Shown in pieces: positions 51,959 through 61,155 of a stretch of DNA of 64,000 nt. The first letter of the stretch is position 1. Each line of letters opens with the position of its first letter. The notes below the pieces were generated by a model. It did no database searches and was not told the origin of the DNA. It saw only the letters and a program-made list of their open reading frames with translations. Made by a program: the position numbers and the translations under genes. Origin of the DNA: CAIWHR01 sp963846855 (lineage in GTDB: Bacteria; Pseudomonadota; Gammaproteobacteria; Burkholderiales; Casimicrobiaceae); NCBI GenBank assembly GCA_963846855.1, contig CAWJXK010000008.1, positions 930,001 through 994,000 of the forward strand, written 5' to 3'.

Positions 51959-53158
51959 TCAGGCGACGGCCTTCTTTGCGAACAGGGCGTCGATCTCGCC
52001 GGGCGCGTAACCGATCGAGCCCAGGAGCTCGCGCGTGTGCGCGCCTTTCACTGGCGGGTCGATGCGCACGCCGAGGCGATGCCCGTCCATCGTGATGGGA
52101 AACAGCGTCGTCTTCACCATCTGGCCCGCCTTGGGACCATCAGGCAGGCGGACGTCGGCGAGGCCGCCCGTGGCGAGGAGATGGGGATCGTCGTACAGGT
52201 CCTCGGGCCTGCGGATCGGAGCGAACGGCAGGCCCGCATTCTCGAACAGCGTCGCGAGCTCGCCCGCGGTTCGCATCGCCAGCCGCTCGCGAATCGTCGC
52301 CAGCAGCGTGGCGCGGACCTGCACGCGCTCGTTGTTGGTCGCGAGCGCAGGGTCGGCCTTGAGGTCGGCGAAGCCGAGGGTGTCGCAGAAGACGAGCCAC
52401 TGCGCGTCGCTCACGGCGGCAAGGAAGATCTGCTCGCCGTCGCGGACCGTGAAGACGTCGTAGATCGCCCACGGACTGTCGCGCGCCGGCATCGGAGCGG
52501 GATGCCTACCGGTCACCGCGAACTGCAGCATGTGCTGCCCGACCAGAAACACGTTGTTCTCGAACAGCGCCGACTGCACTTCCATGCCGCGGCCGGTGAC
52601 GCCGCGCTGGATCAGGGCGCCCAGCGTGCCGATCGCGCCGAAGAGCCCGCCCATGATGTCGTTGACGCTGGTGCCCGCGCGCAACGGATCGCCGGGGCGT
52701 CCCGTCATGTAGGCGAGTCCGCCCATCATCTGCACCACTTCATCCAGCGCCGTGCGGTTCACATACGGGCCGGGGAGGAAGCCCTTGTGGCTGACGTAAA
52801 TGACGCGCGGATTCGTCTTCGCCAGCGTCACGTAGTCGAGCCCGTACTTGGTCATCGTCCCCGGCTTGAAATTCTCGATCACGACGTCCGCGTTCGCGGC
52901 GAGCCTGCGCGCGGCCTCGGCGCCCGCAGGCGCGTGCAGGTCGATCGCGATGCTCTTCTTGTTGCGATTGAACATCGGGAAGAAGCCGGCGCCCGCGCCA
53001 AGCAAGCGACGCGTGGGATCGCCATCGACGGGTTCGACCTTGACCACTTCCGCGCCCATGTCCGCGAGCATCATGCCGCAGGTCGGCCCCATGACCATGT
53101 GCGTGAACTCGACGACGCGCAACCCGGCCAGTGGCAGCGGCGCCTTCGTTTCAGCCAC
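51959..53158 (-). CDS. class III (CaiB/BaiF) CoA-transferase
   Basis: A 399-residue family III CoA-transferase. LAGLRVVEFTHMVMGPTCGM with LADMGAEVVKVEP begins the fold. The catalytic aspartate should be in LDEVVQMMGGLAYMTGRPGD, and KPGTMTKYGLDYVTL and ENNVFLVGQHMLQF follow, all typical. GTG start at 53158 overlapping the HMG-CoA lyase stop by eight bases. The pair suggests a path in which a C5-C6 hydroxy-dicarboxylate (for example 3-hydroxy-3-methylglutarate or citramalate) is CoA-activated and then cleaved. The exact substrate is inferred only from pairing. Confidence 0.88.
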   Translation of the reverse strand: MAETKAPLPLAGLRVVEFTHMVMGPTCGMMLADMGAEVVKVEPVDGDPTRRLLGAGAGFFPMFNRNKKSIAIDLHAPAGAEAARRLAANADVVIENFKPGTMTKYGLDYVTLAKTNPRVIYVSHKGFLPGPYVNRTALDEVVQMMGGLAYMTGRPGDPLRAGTSVNDIMGGLFGAIGTLGALIQRGVTGRGMEVQSALFENNVFLVGQHMLQFAVTGRHPAPMPARDSPWAIYDVFTVRDGEQIFLAAVSDAQWLVFCDTLGFADLKADPALATNNERVQVRATLLATIRERLAMRTAGELATLFENAGLPFAPIRRPEDLYDDPHLLATGGLADVRLPDGPKAGQMVKTTLFPITMDGHRLGVRIDPPVKGAHTRELLGSIGYAPGEIDALFAKKAVA

Positions 53159-54119
53159 GGGATCCGCTCTCCGATGATGCGCGAGTGCCCGCCGCATCGG
53201 CGGGCAGCAGCGTCTTCGGAAGGCCGGCGCGCCACAGCGTCCCGTGGAGCGTCTCGCCGTCCAGCCACCTCGCGACCTTCGCGCGCAACGCCAGCAGCCG
53301 CTCGAAATCCTGGCCGGTGTCGACGCCCATGCTGCGAAAGAGATAGACGGCGTCCTCGGTCGCAACATTGCCGCTCGCGCCCGGTGCATGGGGACAGCCG
53401 CCGATCCCTCCGAGGCAGGCGTCGAAGCGGCGCACGCCGGTCTGCCAGGCGGCGAAGACGTTGGCGAGCCCGAGTCCCCGGGTGTCGTGGAAGTGCCCGC
53501 ACGCGAGCCGATCGCCGGCGATGCGAAACGCGCGCTCGAACAGTTGCTGAACCATCAGCGGGTCGGCGTATCCCACCGTGTCGGCAAGACCGACGCGATC
53601 GGCGCCGGCATCGAGCGCGGCCTGCAGGAGACGCAGCACTTCTGCCGGCTCGACGCGGCCCTGGATCGTGCATCCGAACGCGGTGCTCAAGCCGACCTCG
53701 ATCCTGCAACGGGACCCGGCCGCATCGCGGGCCGCCCGTATGCGCCCGATTTCGAGCACGACCTCGTCAGGCGTGCGGCGCAGATTGGCAAGGCTGTGCG
53801 CATGGCTCGCCGACAGCGGCAGCAGCATCAGGTCCGCGCCGGATTCGATTGCGCGCTCGGCTCCCTTGAGATTGGGAACGAGCACCGACACGACGAGCCC
53901 CGGCAGCGTCTTGGCGAAGGCCACGAGTTCCGCCGTGTCCGCGAGTTGCGGCAGCAGGCGCGGCGGCACGAAAGAGCCCACTTCGATCTCGCGCTGCCCG
54001 GCCTCGTACGCATCCCGTATCCATTCGCATTTGTGCGCGGTCGGAAGAATGCGGGCAATGCTTTGCAGGCCGTCGCGCAGACCCACTTCGCGTACGGTCA
54101 CGGGGGCAGCAAGGGTCAT
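53151..54119 (-). CDS. hydroxymethylglutaryl-CoA lyase-like enzyme
   Basis: A 322-residue TIM-barrel HMGL-like protein. VTVREVGLRDGLQ at the start is the metal-binding motif. DRVGLADTVGYADP, CGHFHDTRGLGLANV (two His ligands) and GGIGGCPHAPGASGN with the catalytic Cys follow. It cleaves 3-hydroxy-3-methylglutaryl-CoA (or a related citramalyl-type CoA) into acetyl-CoA and an oxoacid. The start could also be the ATG at 54146, nine codons upstream; neither has a clear ribosome site. Coupled to the class III CoA-transferase downstream. Confidence 0.88.
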   Translation of the reverse strand: MTLAAPVTVREVGLRDGLQSIARILPTAHKCEWIRDAYEAGQREIEVGSFVPPRLLPQLADTAELVAFAKTLPGLVVSVLVPNLKGAERAIESGADLMLLPLSASHAHSLANLRRTPDEVVLEIGRIRAARDAAGSRCRIEVGLSTAFGCTIQGRVEPAEVLRLLQAALDAGADRVGLADTVGYADPLMVQQLFERAFRIAGDRLACGHFHDTRGLGLANVFAAWQTGVRRFDACLGGIGGCPHAPGASGNVATEDAVYLFRSMGVDTGQDFERLLALRAKVARWLDGETLHGTLWRAGLPKTLLPADAAGTRASSESGSRG

Positions 54120-54207
54120 GGCGGACGTCGGTTCCGGACGCACCATATTGCATCACGAGTGGGATTTTGGAAACCTTCGGGCCGCGAGCGATGCAGCAGC
54201 GCGCCGG

Positions 54208-54891
54208 CTAGATTGCCAATAACGGCGGTAGCTCCGCAAGCGTGCGTATCACCGCGTCCGGGCTGCCAGGCAGCCGCTCCGGCCGTTGTCCATAACGATT
54301 GCACCACACCACGCGCATCCCGAACGCCGAGGCAGCCCAGGCGTCCCATGCATTTGACGACTGGAAGGCAATCTGTGCCGGCGCCACACCGAGTCGGTCG
54401 ACCGCGCGCTGGTAGACTTTGGGATGAGGCTTGAACACGCCAACCTCCTCGACCGAGATGACGGCGTCGATGAGCGATCCGATCTTCGCGCCTTCAACCG
54501 CCGCCGCAAGCATGCGCGGCGAACCATTGGATAGAATGGCAGTGACCATGCCTGCGCCCTTCAATCGGCGCAATACCTCGGGCACCTCGGGAAACACTTC
54601 GAGCGTCAGATAGAGATCCATCAATCGGCCGCGCAGCCCCGGTGTGTCGATTCCCAGCGTTTCCAGCGCGAAATCGAGGGTGTCGCCAGTAACCTGCCAG
54701 AAGTCGGCGTGTCGCCCCTGAAGCCCGCGCAGCCACGTGTATTGCAGCTGCTTGTCGCGCCAGAGACCGGTGAGCATTGCAGCCTTTTCGCCGAGGTCGT
54801 CCTTGCATCGCGCAGTCGCCGACGCGAAGTCGAACAGCGTTCCGTACGCGTCAAATACACAAGCTTGCACGCCGTCGATGGTCGTTGCCAT
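54208..54891 (-). CDS. haloacid dehalogenase, type II
   Basis: A 227-residue L-2-haloacid dehalogenase of the HAD superfamily. The nucleophile Asp is in VFDAYGTLFDFA. VTAILSNGSPRML (motif II) and VGVFKPHPKVYQ (motif III Lys) follow, and SSNAWDAWAASAFGMRVVWC is the signature of the type II dehalogenase subgroup. It hydrolyses 2-halo acids to 2-hydroxy acids. ATG with GGAGG about eight bases upstream. A stand-alone gene. Confidence 0.88.
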   Translation of the reverse strand: MATTIDGVQACVFDAYGTLFDFASATARCKDDLGEKAAMLTGLWRDKQLQYTWLRGLQGRHADFWQVTGDTLDFALETLGIDTPGLRGRLMDLYLTLEVFPEVPEVLRRLKGAGMVTAILSNGSPRMLAAAVEGAKIGSLIDAVISVEEVGVFKPHPKVYQRAVDRLGVAPAQIAFQSSNAWDAWAASAFGMRVVWCNRYGQRPERLPGSPDAVIRTLAELPPLLAI

Positions 54892-55026
54892 TGCGATCCT
54901 CCTTCGCGCAGGTGGGGACGGGTTTATCGCGTATCGGAGGCGTGTTATCAGGCCTCACCCGCGTCTGCCACATTCTGCAGCAGGCGAAGGCCGAACAGTC
55001 CATCTATGCCCGCATTCGGTCACCGC

Positions 55027-55728
55027 TCAAAAACGCTCCGTCCACGGCCTCAACTCGATCTCCCAGGTCCACGCACTGCGTGGCTGCCGGAGTATGTTGA
55101 GGTAGGCGAGCGCGATCGCATCAGGATCCAGCAACGCATCCGGATTGGCCGGATCGTCGACATGTCCGGCACCGCGAATCGCGCCATCAATGACGAAGTG
55201 CGCGACGTGTATTCCCTGCGGCGAGAGTTCGCGGGCGAGGCTCTGGGCGAGTCCGCGCAGGGCGAACTTGCCCATCGCGAACGGCGCCGATTGCGCGTAT
55301 CCCTTCACGCTCGCCGACGCGCCGGTGAACAGGATCGCGCCGTGCCGGTTTGGCAGCATGCGGGCGGCAGCTTGCTGGGCGACCAGAAACGCGCCGAACG
55401 CCGTGACCTGCAACGCGTGTTGAACCTCGGTCGGGATGAGCTCGACGAACGGCCCGCGAGTACGTGCGCTGGCGTTGTAGATGACCACGTCCGGTGTGCC
55501 CTGTTCGCGGTCGACGTCGGCAAACAGCCGCCGTACATCGCTCTCGTTCCGGGCGTCGCAGGCGAAGGCGCGAGCTCCGGTTTCCGCGCGCAATGGCGCC
55601 AGCTTCGCCGCGTCGCGCGCGGCGCAAGCGACGGCAAGCCCCGCCTTGGTGAGCACCCGCGCAAGCGACGCGCTCAAGCCTCGGCCGGCACCGACGATCA
55701 ATGCTGAGGTATAGCTCGGTGAGCCCAT
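55027..55728 (-). CDS. SDR-family protein with Phe in place of the catalytic Tyr
   Basis: A 233-residue short-chain dehydrogenase. Cofactor motif ALIVGAGRGLSASLARVL (residues 9-26), then VIYNASARTRGPF and LFTGASASVKGY. The YxxxK block is APFAMGKFALRGLAQSLA: the lysine is kept, but Phe stands where the catalytic Tyr should be. HVAHFVIDGAIRG is typical of one SDR subgroup in which this change recurs. The activity may therefore be different or absent. The start is at an ATGATG pair after AGGAG; the second ATG was chosen for spacing. Confidence 0.8.
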   Translation of the reverse strand: MGSPSYTSALIVGAGRGLSASLARVLTKAGLAVACAARDAAKLAPLRAETGARAFACDARNESDVRRLFADVDREQGTPDVVIYNASARTRGPFVELIPTEVQHALQVTAFGAFLVAQQAAARMLPNRHGAILFTGASASVKGYAQSAPFAMGKFALRGLAQSLARELSPQGIHVAHFVIDGAIRGAGHVDDPANPDALLDPDAIALAYLNILRQPRSAWTWEIELRPWTERF

Positions 55729-55800
55729 CATTCGCTCCTGTATCCAATTCGGCATGCGCTGCCGTGTCGACGGCTTGTGATGCCGCACCGGAGCCGTCGA

Positions 55801-56712
55801 TCAACGGCTCTTTCTTGTCTTGGCCGGCACCCGGACGGCGTCGATGAACGCCGCAAGTGCGGGGGAAACCTGGCGCCGCCCCGGATAATAGAGAAAGAAA
55901 CCGGGGAACGGCGGACACCAATCCGCGAGTACCCGTACCAGCGCGCCGGCCTCGAGCATCGTCGCGACCTGATCCTCGATTACGTACGCGAGGCCCACAC
56001 CGGCCAGCGCGGCTTCGATGACGAGACCTTCGTCATCGAGGACGAGCGGACCTTCCACACCCACCTCCGTCTTGTGGCGGCGCTGCTCGAATTCCCACTT
56101 GTAGATCGTTCCCGCGGTCGGCAGCCTGAAGTTGATGCAGCGGTATTTGCCGAGGTCGGAAGGCGCTGACGGGGGCGGATGCGACGCGAAGTACTGCGGC
56201 GATCCGACGACGGCCATCCGAAGGGGGCCCGTCACGGATATGGCGACCACGTCCTTCTCGAGGGACTCGCCGAGGCGAATGCCGGCGTCGAACCGCTTCG
56301 CCACGATGTTGGTCAGAGCAGGATCGACAAGGATTTCGACGACGATCTCGGGATAGGTCTGCATGAACCGGGGCAGGATGGGCGTGACCACCATTCGAGC
56401 GGCGCTTCGGGAGGCGGTGATCCGGACGCGCCCCGAGGGACGGTCGAGCAGGCGCCCCAGATCCTCCACCGCGTCGGAGATCTCTCCGATCGCCGGACCA
56501 AGACGGGCGAGCAAGCGCTCGCCGGCTTCCGTGGTCGAGACGCTGCGGGTGCTGCGAGCCAAGAGCTGGATGCGCAGCCGCTCCTCGAGGCGCCGCATCG
56601 TGTGGCTGAGCGCCGAAGGCGATACGCCCAGCCGCGCTGCGGCGCGCGTGAAGCTGCGCTCCTCCGCGACGACGGCGAATGCCGCCAGGCTGCCCCAATC
56701 TTCCCGGTCCAT
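55801..56712 (-). CDS. LysR-family transcriptional regulator
   Basis: A 303-residue LysR regulator. The N-terminal helix-turn-helix AEERSFTRAAARLGVSPSAL with SHTMRRLEERLRIQLL is at residues 16-52. The effector domain begins near residue 90 (GRVRITASRSAARMVVTPIL) and contains RFDAGIRLGESLEKDVVAIS. It is divergent from the aldo-keto reductase gene with a 117-base gap, so it probably controls that gene and itself. Confidence 0.92.
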   Translation of the reverse strand: MDREDWGSLAAFAVVAEERSFTRAAARLGVSPSALSHTMRRLEERLRIQLLARSTRSVSTTEAGERLLARLGPAIGEISDAVEDLGRLLDRPSGRVRITASRSAARMVVTPILPRFMQTYPEIVVEILVDPALTNIVAKRFDAGIRLGESLEKDVVAISVTGPLRMAVVGSPQYFASHPPPSAPSDLGKYRCINFRLPTAGTIYKWEFEQRRHKTEVGVEGPLVLDDEGLVIEAALAGVGLAYVIEDQVATMLEAGALVRVLADWCPPFPGFFLYYPGRRQVSPALAAFIDAVRVPAKTRKSR

Positions 56713-56829
56713 TTATGACAAATTATCAGTAGCTCATGCAAATTATACCTCTTTATCGATGGTATCTACGCGAGCATCATTGTTGGCAGGACGAAGATGC
56801 GTCGGTCCTCAACCGGAACAGGAGGCAAC
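56713..56829. promoter_or_regulatory. divergent LysR/aldo-keto reductase control region
   Basis: An AT-rich 117-base gap between divergent genes. Two identical octamers CAAATTAT lie at 56719-56726 and 56739-56746, exactly 20 bases apart (two helical turns), and the second runs into a possible -10 box (TTATAC). They are candidates for the LysR binding site. No perfect T-N11-A palindrome was found. Confidence 0.4.
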
Positions 56830-57822
56830 ATGCGCAAGCGCAAACTGGGAAAAAGCGGGCTCGAAGTGTCGGCGCTCGGTCTGGGCTGCATGGGATTGAG
56901 CTATGGCTATGGACCGGCGGTCGGCAGGAAGGACGGTATCGCGCTGATCCGGTCGGCTGTCGCGCAGGGCGTCACCTTTTTCGACACGGCCGAAGTCTAC
57001 GGCCCGTTCACCAACGAGGAACTCGTGGGCGAGGCGCTCGCGCCGTTTCGCGATCAGGTGGTGATCGCCACCAAGTTCGGTTTCGACATCGACCCGAAGG
57101 ACGGCAAACAGCGAGGCCTTAACAGCCGTCCCGATCACATCAAGCAGGTGGCCGAGGCTTCGCTCAAGCGATTGAAGACCGGCGTCATCGATCTCTTCTA
57201 TCAGCACCGCGTCGATCCGAACGTGCCGATCGAAGATGTCGCGGGCGCGGTCAAGGATCTGATCCGCGAAGGCAAGGTGAGGCACTTCGGGCTTTCCGAG
57301 GCGGGCGCGCAGACGATCCGGCGCGCGCACGCCGCGCAGCCGGTCACCGCACTTCAGAGCGAATATTCGCTGTTCTGGCGGGAGCCCGAGCAGGAGATCC
57401 TGCCGACGCTCGAGGAGCTCGGCATCGGCTTTGTGCCCTTCAGCCCGCTGGGCAAGGGCTTTCTCACCGGCGCCATCAACGAGACCACGACGTTCGACCG
57501 CACCGATTTCCGGAACATCGTCCCCCGTTTCACGCCGGAGGCGCGCAAGGCGAACCACGCCCTCGTCGATCGGCTGGGCGAGATCGCGGCCCGGAAAAAG
57601 GTGACGCCTGCGCAGATCGCGCTCGCATGGCTTCTCGCCCAGAAACCATGGATCGTGCCGATCCCCGGCACCACGAAGCTGCATCGCCTGGAGGAAAACC
57701 TCGGGGGTGCTGCCGTCGATCTCTCGCCCGAGGAGCTGCGCAGCATCGAGAGTGCTGTCTCGAAGATCACGCTTCAGGGAGCTCGATACCCGGAACATCT
57801 GCAGCAGCTGGTCGGACGCTGA
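56830..57822 (+). CDS. aldo/keto reductase
   Basis: A 330-residue NADPH-dependent aldo/keto reductase of the AKR13/YajO-like type. MRKRKLGKSGLEVSALGLGC is followed by FFDTAEVYGPFTNEELVGEA (catalytic Asp and Tyr), VIATKFGF (Lys), YQHRVDPNVPIED (His) and PIPGTTKLHRLEEN near the end, the NADPH-binding loop. ATG with AGGAGG six bases upstream. Divergent from the LysR gene and probably its target. It reduces aldehydes or ketones; the natural substrate is unknown. Confidence 0.92.
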   Translation: MRKRKLGKSGLEVSALGLGCMGLSYGYGPAVGRKDGIALIRSAVAQGVTFFDTAEVYGPFTNEELVGEALAPFRDQVVIATKFGFDIDPKDGKQRGLNSRPDHIKQVAEASLKRLKTGVIDLFYQHRVDPNVPIEDVAGAVKDLIREGKVRHFGLSEAGAQTIRRAHAAQPVTALQSEYSLFWREPEQEILPTLEELGIGFVPFSPLGKGFLTGAINETTTFDRTDFRNIVPRFTPEARKANHALVDRLGEIAARKKVTPAQIALAWLLAQKPWIVPIPGTTKLHRLEENLGGAAVDLSPEELRSIESAVSKITLQGARYPEHLQQLVGR

Positions 57823-57885
57823 GCCGATAAGGTCGGTGGGACGATCCAGCGCGTACCTCGTCAACGTCGCAGCGGAGTTCGGACC

Positions 57886-58536
57886 ATGCGAGTCGGTATC
57901 CTGGGTTCGGGGTTGATGGGCGGCAAGCTCGGAACGATCTTCGCGCGAGCGCGACACGAGGTCGTGTTCAGCTATGCGCGCAGCGAGCAGAAGCTGAAGA
58001 CTCTGGCGCTCCACGCCAAAGGGAACGCGACGCATGGCACGCCGCGCGAGGCGGCGGCGGAAGCAGACGCGATCTTGCTCGCGGTGCATTGGTCGCGTGT
58101 GGACGACGTGCTGAAGAAGGCCGGCGATCTCTCGGGCAAGGTCATTGTTACCTGCTCGCTTCCCATGAACGACGACGACACCGGGCTCGTCCTCGGTCTT
58201 ACGTCATCGGGCGCGGACGCGCTTCAGAAGAAGGTCCCAAAGGCCCGCGTCGTGTCCGCCTTCAATACGGTGCCAAGCGAAGTGCTGTTCGGCGTGTACG
58301 AAGCGAAGCACAAGGCACGCCGTCCCAGCCTGGTGTACTGCGGCGACGACCACGTCGGCAAAGAGGTGGCCGTCGAGCTCATCCGCGACGTGGGGTTCGA
58401 GCCGGTGGATGCCGGCCCGCTTCGGATCGCGCGATACACCGAGCCGTTCGCGCTGCTGATCGGCCAGCTCGCGTATGAGGGAGAAGGGGGGCCGGAGCTC
58501 GCTTATCGCTTTGAGCGCTTCGGAACAACGTCGTGA
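57886..58536 (+). CDS. NADPH-dependent F420 reductase-like oxidoreductase
   Basis: A 216-residue protein with an N-terminal Rossmann motif VGILGSGLMGGKLGTIFARA and the later blocks ADAILLAVHWSRVDDVLKKA and ARVVSAFNTVPSEVLF, as in the F420-dependent NADP reductase / NADPH-dependent reductase family. In a betaproteobacterium it probably does not use F420; the substrate is unknown. It lies 63 bases after the aldo-keto reductase and is likely in the same transcript. Confidence 0.8.
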   Translation: MRVGILGSGLMGGKLGTIFARARHEVVFSYARSEQKLKTLALHAKGNATHGTPREAAAEADAILLAVHWSRVDDVLKKAGDLSGKVIVTCSLPMNDDDTGLVLGLTSSGADALQKKVPKARVVSAFNTVPSEVLFGVYEAKHKARRPSLVYCGDDHVGKEVAVELIRDVGFEPVDAGPLRIARYTEPFALLIGQLAYEGEGGPELAYRFERFGTTS

Positions 58537-58554
58537 CGAATAGCGGAGATCGCC

Positions 58555-58941
58555 ATGCCGGAGCTTGCTGAATGGGACAGCTTCTGCGTCATCGTCGGAT
58601 CGGCGGCAGGTGCGCTGATCGGATTGCAGTTCGTTGTAATGACGCTGATTGCCGAGCGGCCGCCTCCACGGGCGTCCGAGGCCGGCGCCGCATTCGGGAC
58701 GCCGACGATCGTCCACTTCGGCACCGCGCTGCTTCTGTCGGCACTGCAGCGCGCCCCATGGCAGGCGATCGCTCCCATAGCGGCGCTGTGGGGCCTTGTC
58801 GGACTCGGTGGAGCGGTTTACATGGTGATCGTCATTCGGCGCATGCGCACGCAAACCGCATACCTGCCGGAGTTCAGGGATTGGTTGTTTTACGCTGCGT
58901 TGCCTTCGACGGCGTATGGAATCAGGCCACGAGCCGCTTGA
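58555..58941 (+). CDS. membrane protein, C-terminally truncated
   Basis: A 128-residue protein with helices near residues 9-32, 48-66 and 70-92. SFCVIVGSAAGALIGLQFVV and AAFGTPTIVHFGTALLLSAL look like the N-terminal part of a longer (about 200-residue) membrane protein family of unknown function. After LFYAALPSTAY the helix breaks off into IRPRAA and stops, which suggests a frameshift or deletion that removed the last helices. Nineteen bases after the reductase gene. Confidence 0.55.
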   Translation: MPELAEWDSFCVIVGSAAGALIGLQFVVMTLIAERPPPRASEAGAAFGTPTIVHFGTALLLSALQRAPWQAIAPIAALWGLVGLGGAVYMVIVIRRMRTQTAYLPEFRDWLFYAALPSTAYGIRPRAA

Positions 58942-59097
58942 AGGGAAGTCCACCTCGAGGCGCAATGACGCTCGGAACTCACGTCCCCCTCGTCAATATA
59001 ACCCGCCCGACGTCCGCTCGGCGACGTCGCAAGCACTGATCCGGCAGACATGGGCAACCCCGCACCGGTATACGGCATTCTGGCGTAAGCTTTTTTC

Positions 59098-60507
59098 ATG
59101 ACCGAGACCGAGACCCTGTTTGCCGCGTTGCGGAAGTTTGCGGATCCCGACGTCGTATCGGCGATGGAGGCGCTGGTGCAGGATGCGCCGGATCGCCAGC
59201 TCAACCGCATCAACGTGCTGGCGTTCGCCCAAAAGAGAGGCCTCGACGAGGAGCGTGTGATTGCGGCGTTCCTGCATTCGGCCCGACTGGGCCTTTTCGA
59301 GCTGTCCTGGAATGTGCTCTGTCCCGGCTGCGGCGGCGTGCTCGACACGGGCGAGTCGCTCAAGAACGTGAATCAGTCGGAATATGCCTGCGCGCTGTGT
59401 GCCGCCGGTTACGAACCGACGCTCGACGAAATGGTCGAGGTCACATTCACGGTGACCCCTCGGATACGGCGGATCGCCGCGCATTCACCGCACGACCTCT
59501 CGGCGCTCGAATATCTCCGTCAGATCTTCTGGAGCTCGGGCATCGATCTCCCGGACGACGACTTCAAGCAGGCGATCGGGGAGATCACGCTTGAATTGGT
59601 CGAGTTGCCGCCGGGCGAAAAGGTGGTGCTGTCCCTTACATTGCTTGCGGAATTCGTGATCGTCTTTGACCCCGTCACGCACATGGCGCAGTTCATCGAG
59701 GTGAAGGGCGAGCCGACGCGCGAGAGCCAGTCCCTGTCCATTGCGTTCAACAAGGCGCACGCCAACACGACGACGCTTTCGATGCGACCGGGCGCCTTGC
59801 GCCTTGCATTGGACAATCGCACCAACACGCGGGTTGTACCGGGCGTCTACATTGCGGGCAAGGCGATGCACGACATGCTCGGGAAGCGCCGACGGTTTCT
59901 GACCGCCAGGGGGCTGTTGACCAATCAGACCTTTCGCGAAATCTATCGCACCAGCACGCTCGACGTGGACCAGCGGCTCAAGATTACGAGCCTCACGTTT
60001 CTGTTCACCGACCTCAAGGGCTCAACCGACCTTTACGAACGCGTCGGAGACCTGGTGGCGTTTGATATCGTCAAGGAGCACTTCCAGGTCCTGCGAGAAA
60101 TCATCGCCGCCGAATCGGGCGCCGTGGTGAAGACGATCGGCGATGCGGTGATGGCAACATTCTCGACCCCCGATCGTGCGCTCGCGGCCGCGCTGCGCAT
60201 GCGCGAGGCGATGCGCACGCTCAACGAGGAACGGCGGAACGAGGACCTTCTGCTCAAGATCGGCATCCACGAGGGTCCGTGCCTTGCCGTCACGCTCAAC
60301 GATCAGCAAGACTACTTCGGTCAGACCGTCAATATTGCCGCCCGCGTGCAAGGCCTTGCAGTGTCGCGCTCGATCCTCGCAACGTGTTCGATTGTCGACC
60401 ATCCACACGTCTCCGCGCTGCTTGAAACGGACGGGATAAAGCCGGTCGCGCGGCGTGTGCCGATTCGCGGCGTCACGGGTGAGCTGGCCGTGTTCGAAAT
60501 TCCGTGA
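59098..60507 (+). CDS. class III adenylate/guanylate cyclase with N-terminal DUF5939-like region
   Basis: A 469-residue soluble protein. Residues 1-270 form an N-terminal domain with a possible zinc knuckle (LCPGCGGVLDTG and YACALCAAGYEP), resembling DUF5939. A linker with GLLTNQTFREIYRTS leads to a class III cyclase domain at about 295-469: LTFLFTDLKGSTDLYERVGD (metal Asp), VVKTIGDAVMATF (second metal Asp) and DYFGQTVNIAARVQGLA. It is expected to make cAMP or cGMP; nucleotide choice is not clear by eye. ATG at 59098; the upstream gap of about 150 bases should hold its promoter. Confidence 0.85.
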   Translation: MTETETLFAALRKFADPDVVSAMEALVQDAPDRQLNRINVLAFAQKRGLDEERVIAAFLHSARLGLFELSWNVLCPGCGGVLDTGESLKNVNQSEYACALCAAGYEPTLDEMVEVTFTVTPRIRRIAAHSPHDLSALEYLRQIFWSSGIDLPDDDFKQAIGEITLELVELPPGEKVVLSLTLLAEFVIVFDPVTHMAQFIEVKGEPTRESQSLSIAFNKAHANTTTLSMRPGALRLALDNRTNTRVVPGVYIAGKAMHDMLGKRRRFLTARGLLTNQTFREIYRTSTLDVDQRLKITSLTFLFTDLKGSTDLYERVGDLVAFDIVKEHFQVLREIIAAESGAVVKTIGDAVMATFSTPDRALAAALRMREAMRTLNEERRNEDLLLKIGIHEGPCLAVTLNDQQDYFGQTVNIAARVQGLAVSRSILATCSIVDHPHVSALLETDGIKPVARRVPIRGVTGELAVFEIP

Positions 60508-60567
60508 GCAGCCAAGCCAGCCAGGCGTGCAAGGTTGCAATTTCGTAGCACCGCGCGGCGCCCATCC

Positions 60568-61155
60568 ATGAGCGATGTCCTGTTCCCCTTCGACGCTGCG
60601 GCGGTCACCGCCTCCGTCGTCGCGTCGACGCAACGCTGGATCGAACGGGCGGTGATCGGGCTCAACCTGTGTCCGTTCGCCAAGGCCGTCCACGTCAAGC
60701 GGCAGATTCGCTATGCCGTGACGGCGGCGGAGACGGCCGACGAATTGCTCGCGGAACTGCGACACGAGCTCGAATGGTTGGGGCGGGCCAATCCGGCGGA
60801 GGTCGACACCACGCTGCTGATCCATCCGCGGGCGATGACCGATTTCATCGAGTTTCACCTCTTCCTCAAACAGGCCGATGCAACCATCAGGAACCTTGGG
60901 CAGGAAGGCACCCTGCAGATCGCAAGCTTCCATCCGGCCTACGAGTTCGCCGGCAGCGCACCGGATGACATTGCAAACTGCACCAACCGATCGCCGCACC
61001 CGACGCTACACCTGCTGCGCGAGGCCAGCATCGACCGCGCCGTGGCCGCATTTCCCGACGCTGCCGCCATCTACGAGCGAAATATCGAGACGCTGCGCCG
61101 CCTCGGTCACGACGGCTGGAATCGGTTGCTCGCGCCTGACCCGGGTGACCGATAA
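60568..61155 (+). CDS. DUF1415 family protein
   Basis: A 195-residue protein that matches DUF1415: TQRWIERAVIGLNLCPFAKA with VHVKRQIRYAV, TLLIHPRAMTDFIEFHLFL, IASFHPAYEFAGSAPDDIAN, then NRSPHPTLHLLREASIDRAV. It is a cytoplasmic protein of unknown function with a conserved NLCPFA cysteine. The ATG at 60568 was chosen because it starts the family N-terminus. Confidence 0.88.
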   Translation: MSDVLFPFDAAAVTASVVASTQRWIERAVIGLNLCPFAKAVHVKRQIRYAVTAAETADELLAELRHELEWLGRANPAEVDTTLLIHPRAMTDFIEFHLFLKQADATIRNLGQEGTLQIASFHPAYEFAGSAPDDIANCTNRSPHPTLHLLREASIDRAVAAFPDAAAIYERNIETLRRLGHDGWNRLLAPDPGDR

